Made by a program: the position numbers and the translations under genes
Shown: positions 1 to 12,022 of the stretch, piece by piece
How the letters are laid out: each line of letters starts with the position of its first letter
How positions within the stretch are numbered: the first letter of the stretch is position 1
NCBI GenBank assembly: GCA_015956445.1
Contig: WIUZ02000018.1
Coordinates: 310,001 to 374,000, forward strand
From: Thelephora terrestris
Lineage: Eukaryota; Basidiomycota; Agaricomycetes; Thelephorales; Thelephoraceae
Length of the DNA stretch: 64,000 nucleotides
Direction: 5' to 3'
Notes under the pieces: generated by a model
Databases searched by the model: none
Told to the model about the DNA's origin: nothing
Seen by the model: the letters and a program-made list of their open reading frames with translations, nothing else

Positions 1-504
1 TGAAACTAGCACGCCAATGAAAAAACTCGAATGCGTGGACTCGGCGATGCACGTTCTTGATTGTACTAGGTCAAGCCACCGGCAAGGGCTCCACTCGCGT
101 CAAAACGTTGGAGGCCCGAGCTCATCGAAATATCCGTAAACAAGGCCAGTCACCTGGAGGATGCAGATACCTTTGTCAAGACAGCTGCAGGACTCCCGAC
201 TACTGTGTCTTCATGGGAAGCCTCGCCAGTTGGGATATCGAAGCGTGCAGGGTGGTTGTACATGTCTGGGGCGATTCTCCTGGCAGGCAACCCATGGTCC
301 AATAAACGCCGGATGCGAACCTGTGCGGGCCTGGAAATTCGGTCAGGCGTGCCGCCCACGTTTTCCCTATAGTATGATGGGGGCGTCGTCTCCTGATAAG
401 GCTTATCACGGGACGAAGCCTATACTTACCGGGAGCTCACTAACCCACCCATCTCCTCCAACCGCCTTTGCGTTGCCTGTGGAATTATACGAGATCCGTC
501 CATA
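1..504. other. Left-edge region with duplicated kinase promoter
   Basis: No convincing gene is seen in the first 340 bases; the open frames there have no recognisable protein character. From about 340 to 504 the sequence closely matches the DNA just upstream of the other two kinase copies (about 3010-3145 and 22760-22902), including a shared CCCACGTTTTC block and a conserved stretch just before the ATG. This part is therefore the duplicated 5' flank and likely promoter of kinase copy 1. Confidence 0.6.
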
Positions 505-2665
505 ATGTCGGCCTCTCAATTTCTCCAACAGCTTTACTCTCTCGACCCTTCATCTCCGGATTTCTTGCGCGTTCTATTCGCCTTGATTCGGAACGACGAA
601 GATGAACAATACTCATCTAGCCTTCAGGGAGAGGAGTTGACTCGACTGGTCGATTTTCTTGATAACGTGCGCCTTCTTCTTTGTCCAGCATCTTGCTCCT
701 TCACAGACGAGACCTCAAGGCCCTCTCTTCCATCCCTATCTCCGATGATGTATTCCGGCGATGTTTGCGCAAATTGCGAGCCATCTGCGGCTCCCATACG
801 ACTCTACCGTCTTCGCATATCATAAGTGGGGGTCTCACCAAAATCGGCGAAAACGCGACTGCATTTGGAGGCTTTGCAGATGTCTGGCAGGGGGACCAAG
901 GCGGAAAGCAAGTCTGCATCAAAGTGTTGAGGATCGCCCAGAACGATACCGGTGGCCTCAGGAAGGTTCGCATTCGACGTCGATAGATTCCATTGTTCGC
1001 TGACGGCCTTTCTTGGGCGCTGCAGTCATTTTTCAAGGAGGCTGTCGTGTGGAAGCGACTACGGCACCCTAACATCGTGCCTTTCCTCGGTGTTACTATA
1101 AAACCTTTGCAGTTCGTGTCTGAGTGGATGCCTAACGGCACTTTGACACATTACGTCACGGGAAATCCCAGCGTAAATCGCGTCGCTCTTGTGAGTCGTT
1201 TTTCATCACCATCACACCGAATCAACACAAACGCTCTCCTCAGTTGTTGGACGTGGCGGAAGGTCTCAACTATCTTCACGCTAGCTACACGATACACGGG
1301 GACCTGAAAGGGGTAGGTGCTCACTCCGGATCTTCCCGAGAAACGCTACTGACTCCAGGCTAGCCCAACATTCTCATCAAAAGCGACGGTCACGCGTGTC
1401 TGGCTGATTTCGGGCTCGCCTCAATTGTTCAAGGAAACGATTCTATTGTTCCTACCCATGCAGATGCGTATACCGCAAGGTGGACGGCACCGGAGATCCT
1501 CAAGGGAGCAAATAAGATCACTCGGGAAGCGGACGTTTTTTCGTTTGGCATGGTCGTGATAGAGGTTTGTCCCCACGTTTTCCGCGTATATTGTCGGGAT
1601 TGGAGGGAGGCACATTCGCTTGACACCCTGGCTCCGTTGTAGGCTTTTACAGGGAAACACCCACTCAGTGAACTGAATCCTCCCTCGGTTATGATGAAGA
1701 TCATGAAAGGAGAGCGGCCGGTTTTCCCACGGGGGTCGGAGGGATTGGGGTTTGTCACTCCAATATGGCACATGACAGTGCATTGTTGGCAGCACGACCC
1801 TGCTCATCGGCCAACAATGGCGGCTGTGGTCGAATTTCTACGCGAATGGTAAGCAGTTTCGTTCAGTAGCAGCGGCGTACTTATTTGGTTCTTGCAGCTA
1901 CACTACATACACTGTGGACCCGTCGCTGTCCACACTCTCTCCTTGGAAACCGAACGTGAACGCAGGCGATGCGTCATTATACAGAGTTATCTCTCCGACA
2001 CTTTCAGATGGCACTAGCCCGACTCTGTCGACGAGGACCTCGCAGACCTTCGGCAGCTCATTTTCGCCAACTCAAGAGCCCTCGGCGGTCACTCAGAGTC
2101 TCACGTTTAACATTCTGTTCCCCGGCGTTGCGCGTGCATCACGCACCTCACTTGATGAGTCGTTTTCCGACGAGTCTAATGTCCACTCTAGCCCAGGTAA
2201 TCCAAGCAGTGATCATCCAGGCTTTGGATGATTCCCCTTCTGCCAAGGATTGACTAACAAGCTCTCGCGATGATACTTATAGATCGTCCCTCCGGCGCCA
2301 ATTCTCGCCACAAGCCGAAGCGGTCCTCTACAACTGGTAATCCAGCACGACTTCTGCAGCGACCATGTACTAACAATTCGTTTCTTCACTCAAAATTTGG
2401 CTCGATTGAAGACGAATCTATCCCTGGAATGCGTCATCTATACCGGGCTTCGAGCGCGTCTTCGCAGAATGAGCCTTCTCCGTCTCCAGCTTCCGGGCCT
2501 GGACATAGCCGCAGGCGGGGGAACACCAGCCCTAAACAGCAAAATGTGAAGGAAGAGACACCACCGCAGAAATCTGGCAAGGCAAGGTGGCAGGGAATCA
2601 AGGCCGCCATTATGTTCAGGGTTCTCGCTAAACCCTCGCCAACGGAAGAGGGCGATCGCGATTAG
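505..2665 (+). pseudogene. TKL-type protein kinase, copy 1 (frameshifted)
   Basis: First of three related kinase copies in the window. The ATG at 505 opens a conserved N-terminal region of about 70 residues, then the frame breaks near 710. Compared with copy 2, one base is missing in GACGAGACCTCAAGG, and the reading resumes in another frame. Everything downstream is coherent. The glycine-rich loop reads AFGGFADVW and the ATP lysine lies in VCIKVL. The catalytic loop is HGDLKG/PNIL, with G replacing the R of HRD, followed by DFGLA and APE. Introns sit at about 967, 1192, 1313, 1566 and 1850, at the same sites as in copy 2. The C-terminal tail is Ser/Pro-rich and ends in a conserved basic block (KARWQG). 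Family knowledge: TKL kinases of this type are expanded in mushroom genomes and most have unknown substrates. A single-base assembly error could explain the break; otherwise this is a recent pseudogene. Confidence 0.75.
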
Positions 2666-2791
2666 GTTTCTTACTGCCGTTGCTCCTTCGTTCCTTGCAT
2701 GCACTCATATCCACTTCACCCATGTACGACACCCTTACCCGAACTGCACCACCCCCATATGCATACCTAGCCTACATGTAAAACAGCCACA

Positions 2792-2880
2792 TCATCTTTT
2801 TCCATATGTAAAATTTTTGTGATATATAATGGCATCGTCTTCCCGGCGGTGATCTCCAAACCGCTCGTTCGACGACAGAC
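2792..2880 (-). pseudogene. 3' remnant of GNAT acetyltransferase gene
   Basis: The minus-strand frame ending at 2792 finishes with DDAIIYHKNFTYGKR. This closely parallels the C-terminus of the intact GNAT gene that ends at 5287 (VDAIIYYKDFEDCKQ). The plus-strand DNA also shares the AATATATAATGGC block. It lies just downstream of kinase copy 1, exactly where the GNAT 3' end lies relative to kinase copy 2. I read it as the last roughly 20 codons of a second GNAT copy, lost when copy 2 was placed next to copy 1. Confidence 0.55.
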
Positions 2881-3009
2881 GCTTTGATTCGGGATCGCTC
2901 TGCTGTGGCTTGTACCTACTCGAATTCCAGCCTACGGCCCTGAGTTCTGCCACTCGTGGTTGTGTCCTGATTGTGTGCTCGATAAACGCCTCACTCAGGA
3001 AATTTGGTT

Positions 3010-3145
3010 TAGGCCTGCCTCCCACGTTTTCTACTATGATGGAGGCGCCGTCCCGTGATAAGCCCGCTAGGAATATAAACAACTATCCCTGTCCTTTAAC
3101 AACCTTCACGCTGCCTGTGGAATTCCACGGGCGGATACATCCATA
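3010..3145 (+). promoter_or_regulatory. Duplicated 5' flank of kinase copy 2
   Basis: This stretch matches the flanks of kinase copies 1 and 3. Shared blocks include CCCACGTTTTC, a GATGGAGGCGCCGTC-like block and CTGTGGAATTCCACG-like sequence just before the start codon. Its retention in all three copies indicates that the promoter was duplicated together with the gene. No precise TATA or factor site can be assigned. Confidence 0.5.
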
Positions 3146-5160
3146 ATGCCAGCCTACGAGGTCCTCCAACAGCTTTACTCTCTCGACCCTTCATCTCCGG
3201 ATTTCTTGCGTGTTCTATACGCCTTGATTCGGAACGACGAAGATGAACAGTACTCTTCTAGCCTTGGGGGAGAAGAGTTGACTCGACTGGTCGATTTTCT
3301 TGATAACGTGCGTCTTCTTCTTTGTCCAGCGTCTTTCCCCATTACAAACGAGACTCTCAAGGCCCTCTCTCTTATTCCCACCTCCGATGATGTATTCCGG
3401 CGATGTTTGCGCAAATTGCGGGCCATCTGCGGCTTCCATACGATTCTACCGTCTTCGCATATCATCAATGGCGATCTTACCAGAGTTGGCATAAGCGCGA
3501 TTGCATTTGGAGGCTTTGCCGATGTATGGCAGGGGGATCAAGGTGGGAATAGAGTCTGTATCAAGGTGTTGAGGATCGCAGTGAACGATACCGATGGCCT
3601 CAAGAAGGTTCGCATTCGACGTCGGTAGATCGTCTCGTTCGCTGACGATTTCCCTTGCGCGCCACAGTTATTTTTCAAAGAGGCGGTCGTGTGGAAACGG
3701 TTGAGACACCCAAATGTCGTGCCTTTCCTCGGTGTTACTCTCGAACCTTTGCAGTTCGTGTCCGAATGGCTGCCCAACGGCACTTTGACGCATTACGTCA
3801 CCAACAATCCCAGCGCAAATCGGATCGCCCTTGTGAGTCCTTTCTCCGCGATCACGCCATACCAACACAGACGCTCTCCTCAGTTGTTGGACGTGGCTGA
3901 AGGTCTCAACTATCTTCACGCTAGCTACACGATACATGGGGACCTGAAAGGGGTAAGCGTTTTCTCCAGATCTTCCCTGGAAACGCTACTGATTTTCGGC
4001 CAGCCCAACATTCTTATCAAAGCCAACGGCCACGCATGTCTGGCTGATTTCGGGCTCGCCTCGATTGTTCATGGCAACGACTCCATGAACGCTTCCAAAA
4101 TACAAGGATACTCCGAACGGTGGACGGCGCCGGAGATCCTCAGCGGGGCAGAAAAGATCACTCGGGAGGCGGATGTATTCTCGTTTGGCATGGTCGTAAT
4201 AGGGGTCAGTCCTCGCGCTCTCCGTGTTCATTTTCTGGAATATCTACTGACATCTTGGTTCTGCCCTAGACCTTCACAGGCAAAAATCCGTTCAGTGAGT
4301 TTAACGCGCACACGGTTGTGTTCAAGACCATGAATAGAGAGAGGCCAACTTATCCACGGGGGACGGAGGCGCTGGGTTTTGTGACTCCAATATGGCACAT
4401 GACAGTCGATTGTTGGCACCATGACCCCGCTCACCGGCCAATGATGGCGGCAGTGGTCGAATTTCTGCGCGACTGGTGAGTCACTTCGTTCAACAGCACA
4501 AACGCACCTACATGTTTCTTGCAGTTATACCCTACACACTGTGGATCCCTTATTATCTACACTATCCCCGTGGAACCCAACCGTGAACGCCTCACCCTAC
4601 GAAGTCATCTCGCCAATACCTACAGATGATAACGGTAGTCCGACCTGGTCGATGGGGACCTCGCATGTCTTGTTCTCCGGCACTTCACCTAGTTCATTCA
4701 ACGGATCGTTTTCTGAAGAGTCTCCTGGCTATTCTGTCCTAGGTAATTCAAGCTGTGAACGTTCGAGTTTCGGGTGATCTTGTCTAACGAGCCCTCGCTA
4801 TGATGCTACCAGATCGCCCCCCAAGTTCCAACGGTCACGGCAGGCCGACGCGGCCATTCACAACCGGTAATCCAGCACCACTTTTGTTGCACATCACATA
4901 CTGACTCTGCATTTTCCCCCCAAAATCCCACCACGTTTCAAGACGAAGCCACCCCCGGAACGCGCTATCCGTGGGCTTGGAACGCGTTTTCTCAGAACGA
5001 CCCCTCCCCAATTCCAGCTGGCGGCCCTAAACCCCAGAATGGGAAGAAGGAGAAACCACCGCAGAAAACCGGTAAGGCAAGGTGGCAGGGACTTGCAGCT
5101 GTCATCAGGTTCAAAGTTTTTGCTAAAAGCGGATCGACGGGAGACGATGATCGCAGCTAG
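3146..5160 (+). CDS. TKL-type protein kinase, copy 2 (apparently intact)
   Basis: Eight exons can be joined: 3146-3607, 3668-3832, 3884-3952, 4004-4204, 4270-4475, 4525-4742, 4813-4866 and 4943-5160. They total 1593 nt, or 530 residues with no internal stop. An N-terminal region of about 110 residues is conserved in all three copies but not assigned to a family. The kinase domain follows, with a glycine-rich loop AFGGFADVW, lysine in VCIKVL, PNILIK after an HGDLKG catalytic loop split by intron 3, DFGLA and APE. HGD in place of HRD is common in fungal TKL kinases and the catalytic Asp is present. The tail is Ser/Thr/Pro-rich and ends with a basic block that may bind membrane or partner. No signal peptide or transmembrane segment is seen. 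Predicted to be an active Ser/Thr or Tyr kinase; the substrate is unknown. Its 3' end faces the GNAT gene 126 bp away. Confidence 0.85.
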
Positions 5161-5286
5161 GTTTCTTACTACGTCGTCGCCCGCCCATTCCTCGCTCGTA
5201 CCCATATCCATTTCACTCATGTACAGCATCCCACCGAACGACACCACCCCTATATGGATATCTAGTCTACATGTCAGGGACTCACT

Positions 5287-6251
5287 TCATTGCTTGCAAT
5301 CCTCGAAATCTTTGTAATATATAATGGCGTCTACGTACTCCTCTCCTCCTCCTTCCTTCTTGAGACGCCCTGCGTTGGGAATCAGTCCTGCCCTCGTGAA
5401 TCCCAGCGCTTCCCACAGTCTAGCGAAGGAGATGGTGGAGTGACCGAATACATGAACGATACGCCCACGCTGGTGGCAATAAGTCTTACTTACTTGACAC
5501 TCGCGATGTTGTTCACGTAGACGAGGTTGAACACACTTGCTTGATACCCTAGCTTGGGACCGTAGTATAGGAACGAATTCGCGAGGACACGGCCGTAACC
5601 TTTGTTCCAATGGTTTGGAGGTACGATAAACCCCGCATTGCAGATCTACGAGGTCAAGGTTGAGCGTTTTGGGGTTAAAAATGAGACTGCAAGATAACCT
5701 ACGTGCGAGGATCTACCTGGATAGTTCGGCTTGACCTTTGGGAGTAGTATCATCGATATGTCAGTCTCTTTCCGAGCGAGCCGCCGGGAGAGAAAAAAGC
5801 CTACATAGTAAAACCCAGCAACTACGTTTCCCCATACGAGTGGTTTCCCGTCTTGCGACGATCCTGACAGACCCAAGGGACGATCTGTGCCGGGGATGAC
5901 CTGAGCCGCAGCTTGCTGGTCAACGCTAAAGCCATCCCCATTTCCTTCGGCGGCAAGGACACCAACGATCACATCGGCAGCAAAGAAATAACCCTCAAAC
6001 GCCTGTCTCGAATACGACTCCCCCTCAGCTACCTCCATAGGGTATGTCCTCCCATCTTCTACGACCCGTGCGAAAACCGAATGGAGGTACTCCACCAATC
6101 CTGGACACTTCATGGCCATCTCAAGGGTCAGGTGATGCATGTCAATAAAGATCGGCGACCCGGTAGTTTTGTCTCGCACGGTCCAACGGGTATTTGGGAG
6201 AGGTGATTCACCCCTATGCCTCTTTGGGCCTATCGCACCGTATGCGGACAT
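5287..6251 (-). CDS. GNAT-family N-acetyltransferase
   Basis: Four exons on the minus strand (6251-5805, 5735-5703, 5645-5494, 5419-5287) give 765 nt, about 254 residues. The N-terminal part contains SPIFIDMHHL and GLVEYLHSVFARVVEDG, followed by TYPMEVAEG. The acetyl-CoA core is recognisable across the exon joins as VAGFYYVKPNYPGRSSH, CNAGFIVP and GYGRVLANSF, then SVFNLVYVNN and the GNAT motif LWEALGFTRAGLIP. The C-terminus is VDAIIYYKDFE. This is the fungal GNAT type that acetylates small molecules or amines; the substrate is unknown. The upstream frame starts at a non-ATG codon, so the ATG at 6251 is preferred. It is convergent with kinase copy 2, and 3' pieces of the same gene occur after kinase copies 1 and 3. 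Confidence 0.82.
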
Positions 6252-8015
6252 GATGATATATCCTGCGGAATACAAGCGAAATTGGCGTGTAGGATCACAT
6301 CAATTGTGTACTACGTACGAGTGCGGTTCTGCTCACCTCCGAGGGTGGTATGATGGATGTGGAATGGCCACAGGTTCGTATTTCGCCGAGCCGGTAACCT
6401 CGACTTAAATCGGCCGATCTTGGTCGGCGAGTCAGGTGCGTGGGAAAAGTCATTCCGTTCAATTGCTGGTTTCGCAAAGGTTCTGAGGATAATAAGCGCT
6501 TGCCTTGGAAGTCTGATAACCCGTAAGTGCGCACAAGCCAAGCACCCCATAGTGTGGCTGTAGGGGCCAACTCTAATGAACTTCCGTTCGCGGTGGCCGC
6601 ACGAAACCAACCAAGTGATCAAGCTCAAGTCGAGCCTGTCGAGGAGTGTCCCAGGTGGTGGCGGCTTTCCTTGGGCTTGTTCGCAGCCCTCGGTTCTTCG
6701 GCTACGTCCCCGCCTGTTAGCAATGCCTCGCGCTCTTTTGCAACAAAGGATTTGCAGACATGGCCCAATGAAGGCCCCAGGAGGCCGAGAAGCAGTCATG
6801 ACTAGCAAAGTCAGCATCGCGCCTGGAATTTATCGCCGGCTCGAACAGGTCGAAGCACGAGCAGTGGCGCAGTCAGAAGGTTCAAACGTTCATTGGCAGA
6901 CACCTCAACGTGCGCAGGAATTTGATTGATGCATTAGACGAGTGTACGGAGGAGAACTCGCAGGCCGTTATGCCCTCTATCATGGGCCGTTGGAACGCGG
7001 TGCACACCCAGCGGTTAGTCGTCCAGCATTCTCGTCTTTTCCAGACCCATGGCATAAAGCCAACCGAGCCGGCGGATCCAAGGACGGATGGTTGGCAATC
7101 AGGTCAAGCAAGGGAGCGCATCAGAGCGCATCAAAAACCAATCACGACCCGTTATAATTTAATTGGTGGACCATTGTTTAGATGAGCCCTGGGAACGAGC
7201 CTCAGAGCGGGCCTGAGGTGCCTTTAGCATGGGAGAGCCTGAGAGCGATGGTCACCGTTAGAGGAGATCGTGGCTGGTCGAAGATGCCCATCCCCGGGAG
7301 TAACCCGTCAAGGACCAGAGGTTCCTTCCTTCCAGGTTCAATGGGAGCGCGGATCTGGTCCTGGGTGTGTAGCCAGTCCCATAGGCAACACACAGATGAT
7401 AGGGCTGCGAGTATCAACATCCCGGCGAAACTTTGACCCAAGTTTACTCCCAGCGGCCTTGTGGTACATCTGCGGTTCGCAATTCGATGCAAAGCGTGGG
7501 CCAACGCAGAGCTGCCAGATATGAATCATGATCCAGGAAGTGGGTGGATCAGAGGTTGGGAGTCGGAGCAAAGCTCGTTCAACTTCCCACTTCCCGAAGC
7601 GGGTGGGTCGAATTTCCGTCAACTCTCGATCAAGGTCCGACAGGACACAACCCAGCTCTCCATTTATGAATCCTCGGAGATAGATTTGCGGAGTGAAAGT
7701 ACATACCCACATATACAATTACATGCAATTCGTGTATGACGATAGAATACAGGAATCCGAAGAGCCCCGATGAAGAAGTTGGACTAATTGACGGCGCAAA
7801 GTCTAGACATCGTTGCTCCTTTGTGACAGGGTTCGTGAGCGGTACGGCGAAGGGGGAGAGAAAGGGTAGGTGTAAGGAAGTGCATAAGCTCGAAGCGGAC
7901 GCGATCGTCAGGACATCACCGCGGATGTTTGGGTGCAAAGCGGTCCCCACCAATTGGTAGGCGGTGCAAGTCTCGGGCTTATCCAGGGTTCTCGCTGCGC
8001 AGGACAAACAGACCA
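6252..8015. other. Long gene-poor spacer
   Basis: No complete gene could be built here. Many overlapping frames are open on both strands, but none shows a coherent family. One short piece on the plus strand near 6890-6990 reads NLIDALDECTEEN, which resembles the Walker B block of fungal NACHT NTPases, but it is isolated. The rest could be decayed coding sequence or promoter DNA for the divergently transcribed GNAT gene. Confidence 0.4.
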
Positions 8016-8498
8016 TCAACACGCCAAATCAGCCAATCGAACGGTCTCGAGGAAACGGACTGGGAAAACGAACCCTCTGTTCCACATCACCAACAAAATG
8101 TCCATCTGACGCACGCGCTCCCGCTCCGCAAAACAGCTCGCATTGATATCTGATCCAAACATGCTACGAACGGCCGAGTCTCGAGGCGCTGCCACCATGC
8201 CACCGATCTCTCTTGGCGGCGCGATAACGGGTTGATCACGGAGTGCCTGTCGCTCGCGGGCCTTTATGGTGAGCAAACATTGGCTTAGAAGATCTTCAGG
8301 GAGAGAACGGATCTCTTCTCTTCTCCGCTGAGAAATTCTTCCCTCAGAATCGAACGGATCTAAACGCGCTTTAGTTGGCCACCGATGAACTCGTAGAATC
8401 ATCATACCGCTTTCAGGAATGGGAACCGATGCCTGATGGATGTGTATTGACCGGACGGTGCTTTGAGAGTTTCTTCGAGTGCTAGGAGCCGAGCTCAA
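8016..8498 (-). CDS. Unrecognised open reading frame
   Basis: A single-frame minus-strand ORF of 160 codons. The predicted product has charged, coding-like segments (RRREEIRSLPEDLL, then AERERVRQMD), but no family, signal peptide or membrane segment was recognised. It may be a real small gene, an exon of a larger one extending through 7630-8022, or chance. It lies between the GNAT promoter region and the 3' end of FMO-A. Confidence is low because neither splice partners nor paralogues are visible. Confidence 0.22.
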   Translation of the reverse strand: MSSAPSTRRNSQSTVRSIHIHQASVPIPESGMMILRVHRWPTKARLDPFDSEGRISQRRREEIRSLPEDLLSQCLLTIKARERQALRDQPVIAPPREIGGMVAAPRDSAVRSMFGSDINASCFAERERVRQMDILLVMWNRGFVFPVRFLETVRLADLAC

Positions 8499-8826
8499 GT
8501 GGCCGCTTTCTCCTAAGCCACACGAAAAGGTCAGGTTCTTGCCGTGCCCTGTCTTGGGCTCGAGTAATGAAATGACTCACGACGAGTGCGCCTGCCGGAG
8601 AGTTTGTGCCTAGAAGAAGAATCCATAGTGGTGGACGTGTCGACGGGGTTGACAAGGGGCCAGTGCCGTCACCCTTTGTTGGTTTTTACCAAGTCTTTGC
8701 CGGATGTGCGAGTGGGCGTCTATAGTCGTGACGTCATTCTCGACGGGCTTCACCGGGCCGGGAGCAAAAGGATCGAGGTTTGTTTCTTCTACTTTACATT
8801 TGACAAATGAAAGTATCAATCCCTCC

Positions 8827-11254
8827 CTACTCCTCGTCCGACGAGTACCTCCCCGTGAACAATCCCTCCTTCATGGCCTTGATTTCTGGTAATCATCAAC
8901 CGTCAATAAACAGCGAAGAAAGATAAAACGAAGGAGGAAAACTCACGAAGGGCAACGTGTCGAGAATGATACCTGCACATCGCGAGGTTCCCCATCATAT
9001 ACCACAGATTATCGATTCCAATATCTCTCCAAGCCCCTTTCGCTTCACCAGAACTGTCCAAACCCCAGATCGGTTTCACCTTACCGCCAAGTTCTTCGCC
9101 GAGGATCTTCTTAATTCCGTCTCTGGCATCGCCAAGTCCGGTCGCAAAGACTACGAGGTTTGCCTCGAGCGTGCTGTCGTCTTCGAACTTCAGTCCGGTT
9201 TTGGTAAACTCCTTGACGACAGAGTCGTTTTTCAGTCCGATCTTTCCGTCGATGATCAATTGGCTAGCCCCGACGTCTGCGGAGAAGGCCGTGTTCAGGA
9301 GGAAAAAACTGGTTGAGGGGGTTTAAACGAAGCTGAAGGGGACTGACCAAAATAATATCCTCCAGCTTTGCGGTATGCGAGCGATGCGAATCCAGCGTCG
9401 TCGGGTCCATTCGTCAACTTAAACCCTTTTTTCGTCAGTCCGTCCAGGATATCCCTGTGGCAGGAGCTTCAGCAGGATACTCAGTGTATCTCAGGAAGCA
9501 TCTCACTTATCGGCAGCAGCGACCTTCTTTACGACTCTCTGATGTAGTAAAAAGGCCAGGTGGAGCGGGAACGAAGCACCCAGCCTATCGGCGATGTCCG
9601 TGGGGTGTCCGCCCTCGACATACACTAGTGGAAGTGTTCAAGAAACCATAATGAAGGAAGGGGATATGATCCGCTTACAGCTCATGAACGCCGGGCATCC
9701 ATTCTTTGTGCTCATCACGTACACAGGCGAACGTTGATAAAGCGTCTAAACCAAGTGTTCATATCTAAAATGAATGAAGGCGTTTTTACACGCAAGGCCA
9801 CTTACGACATCTATATCAAGAGGATAAGTGGATCGGATAGCATCAGGCATGTGAGATGTTCACCTACCGACTCCGTGGTTAGCCAGGTCATGGGCAACAT
9901 CGTGGCCAGACGTAGCCGCCCCAACGACAATGACCTTCTTTCCAATGTATTTCTTCGCAGTCGTATATTCGAAGGCATGAATAACCTCGCCGTCGAACTC
10001 TTCCTGTAATCAACGGCAAATCAGCGCCGTGTGCTTGAGGGCGGATAGACAAGGGACTGGAGAACCTTCTTAGAGAACTTAGGAATAACCAACGATCCAG
10101 ATCCGAGACCCGTGGCAAAAACGAGGTGAGTCGGACGGAGAACGCGTTGGGACTCTGTTCCGTCTGGAAGTATTCGGGTTAAGTTGACAATCCACCCTCC
10201 CGAGGGGTCCTTCTCGGCGGACGTGACGGTTGAAGAGGTCCAGACGTTGAGCTCCATGATCTTGGCGTAAGATTCGAGCCAGTCGGCCAACTGTTTGGAG
10301 GAGTTGAGATGGGTTTTTACGGGTAAAGGTAGTCTCACCTACCTTCTGCGCGGGGGTCCATACAGGCCAGTTCGGGGGGAATCTGAGGGATGTCAGTGTT
10401 GAGGTACGAGGTGCAATCGCAACGTGCGTACGGGAGGTAGGGCATGTGATCGTACCCTGGAGGGAACGACGTTTCTACATTGAATGTTCGTTGGAGGACC
10501 AGGAGGACTTACAGACAGGATCGTGCAAGCACAACGCCTGATACCTATTGCGCCACTGATCCCCCACTCTCGGGTACTTCTCCACAATCAACGTGGGGAT
10601 GTCCAAGAACTTCAACCTTGCACCAAGGTCCAGCCCGCTCTGACCACCTCCGATGATGAGAACATAAGGCTCGGCACCTTCAAACTCGATTTCCTTCCGC
10701 CTCTGCTCCGCCCACTTACCGTGGTTAGGAAGTGGGTTCCGTAGAGCTCCCACTTTCTCGGGGTAGTCGGTGAGGGATTGCAAGTTGGTGTAAACGGTAA
10801 ACGCTTTCCAAACACCTTCAGGGGACAAGACGAGCCTGAAGACACCATCTCCGGCTCCCCACGTTCCGATGGAAAAGGTGAACAAGGCTTCGATCCATGT
10901 GATATCTTCGTCAGGCTCTCCGACGCTCGCTGTCTCGAGCTTGAGGTTGTTTAGACGAGCCTTGTCGTCAATCGAGGGGTTAGCGATCCGATCTTGAAGG
11001 AAAGTTTTGATCTGAGCGGTACCAAAGAAGGTACGGAAGTCCCACGTGAGGGACACGATGTCTCTCCAGAAGGCGTCCGGCCGGAAAAGGTCTAGGGCTT
11101 TATCGATGTCGATATCACCGTTGGGTGAAGGCGAGATCGCGGTTTGGAGCTTTTCCAGCCATTCTCCTGCGATCTTGACGGCGTCGATGTCCGTTGGAGG
11201 GGAGATGCCGAGGTTGTTGAAGGTAGGAAGAGCGGGAACTGGTGTTGAGGCCAT
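8827..11254 (-). CDS. FAD/NADPH-dependent monooxygenase (FMO-A)
   Basis: Eleven exons on the minus strand join to 1854 nt, 617 residues: 11254-10513, 10456-10432, 10382-10343, 10290-10066, 10003-9868, 9810-9806, 9745-9679, 9624-9507, 9454-9348, 9276-8947 and 8885-8827. Residues 1-150 resemble a SnoaL/NTF2-like domain (DAFWRDIVSLTWDFRTFFG). The FAD Rossmann motif IGGGQSGLDLG is near 201-211. The FMO fingerprint FDGEVIHAFEY lies near 346-356 and the NADPH loop VGAATSGHD near 371. The C-terminal half holds LVVFATGLGD and ends GLFTGRYSSDEE. Such enzymes use NADPH and O2 to oxygenate small lipophilic substrates, probably soluble or ER-associated; the substrate is unknown. Exon 6 is only 5 nt long and is needed to keep the frame (HGV-DVT-LYQ). 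The ATG at 11254 aligns with that of paralogue B. It is divergent from the dienoyl-CoA isomerase at 12023. Confidence 0.9.
9806..9810 (-). other. 5-nt microexon of FMO-A
   Basis: On the minus strand the sequence reads ...TATAG|ATGTC|GTAAG.... The five bases are flanked by a consensus acceptor and donor, with introns of 57 and 60 nt on either side. Including them gives GVDVTLYQRS, the conserved FMO reading. Skipping them shifts the frame. The same arrangement occurs in FMO-B at 17057-17061. Confidence 0.75.
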
Positions 11255-12022
11255 CGTCCTCTGTGCAAGAAAGAACGGGTAGGAAATTTGATCGACTCGC
11301 ACCTTGAAGCAAGGGAAAACCTTTGGTCCGCTCCCACTCCGGCACCTTTCGATATCGTCGATACTCAATGCTCAGCGGCACGTAATATCACGTCACTGCG
11401 AACAAAAAAACAAAAAAAAGAAGAGTGTGGGGGCCTCAGAGCCGTTCCTCGTTACATTGAAGTCTCCGAAGATTTCCCGCTCAAATATTCATATGAGGCT
11501 TCGCGAACCCGTGGTTGACACGACTCGTGAGTGGCCGTGCTGAGTAGCGATTCTAAGGGTAATGCTCAGAACACGCGAAATAATCGGACCCTTCCCTACT
11601 TTTGGCGTCTTTGAACCTTGGAGTCAGCGACCCCATTTCGCCAGGAGAAGTGAGAGTACAACACATGCCCATCGTGCGTCCGCCCAGCACGCGCTGTTCG
11701 TAAGAAAAGGTTGTATGCATATGAAAGGAAGTCGTGAAAAAGGCGGCCGCCCGAATACTGCGAATGTGGTTGGCACACTCCCTGGTTTTTTTGTTTCCAC
11801 AGGGTCAGAGGAGTTCGCTAGGATCCACCTCAACTTCGGGAGACGACTACGGATTAGGTTCAGCCACGTTCTGGCGCGTTTTAAAGGTCCTTGAGGGATC
11901 CCGGACTGGTGTATGTGAGGCTGTGAGCGCAGTGTGGGATGAGATGACGTGAGAAAAGCAAGCCTCAGATTATGGGCCGCGGAGCCGGGAGTAAGCGAAT
12001 CTGGGGGGGGCACGATCGGTTC
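11255..12022. promoter_or_regulatory. Shared divergent promoter region FMO-A / dienoyl-CoA isomerase
   Basis: These 768 bases separate two divergently transcribed genes and hold no convincing coding sequence. Parts match the upstream DNA of FMO-B: a CAGCGGCACGT block near 11370 (also near 18625) and GCGCGTTTTAAAGGTCCTTG near 11874 (also near 19187). The duplicated FMO unit therefore includes over 600 bp of upstream DNA. No specific factor site is claimed. Confidence 0.5.

Noticed and set aside
57-359. Overlapping ORFs on both strands at the left edge
   Set aside because: No coding character and they run into the duplicated kinase promoter.
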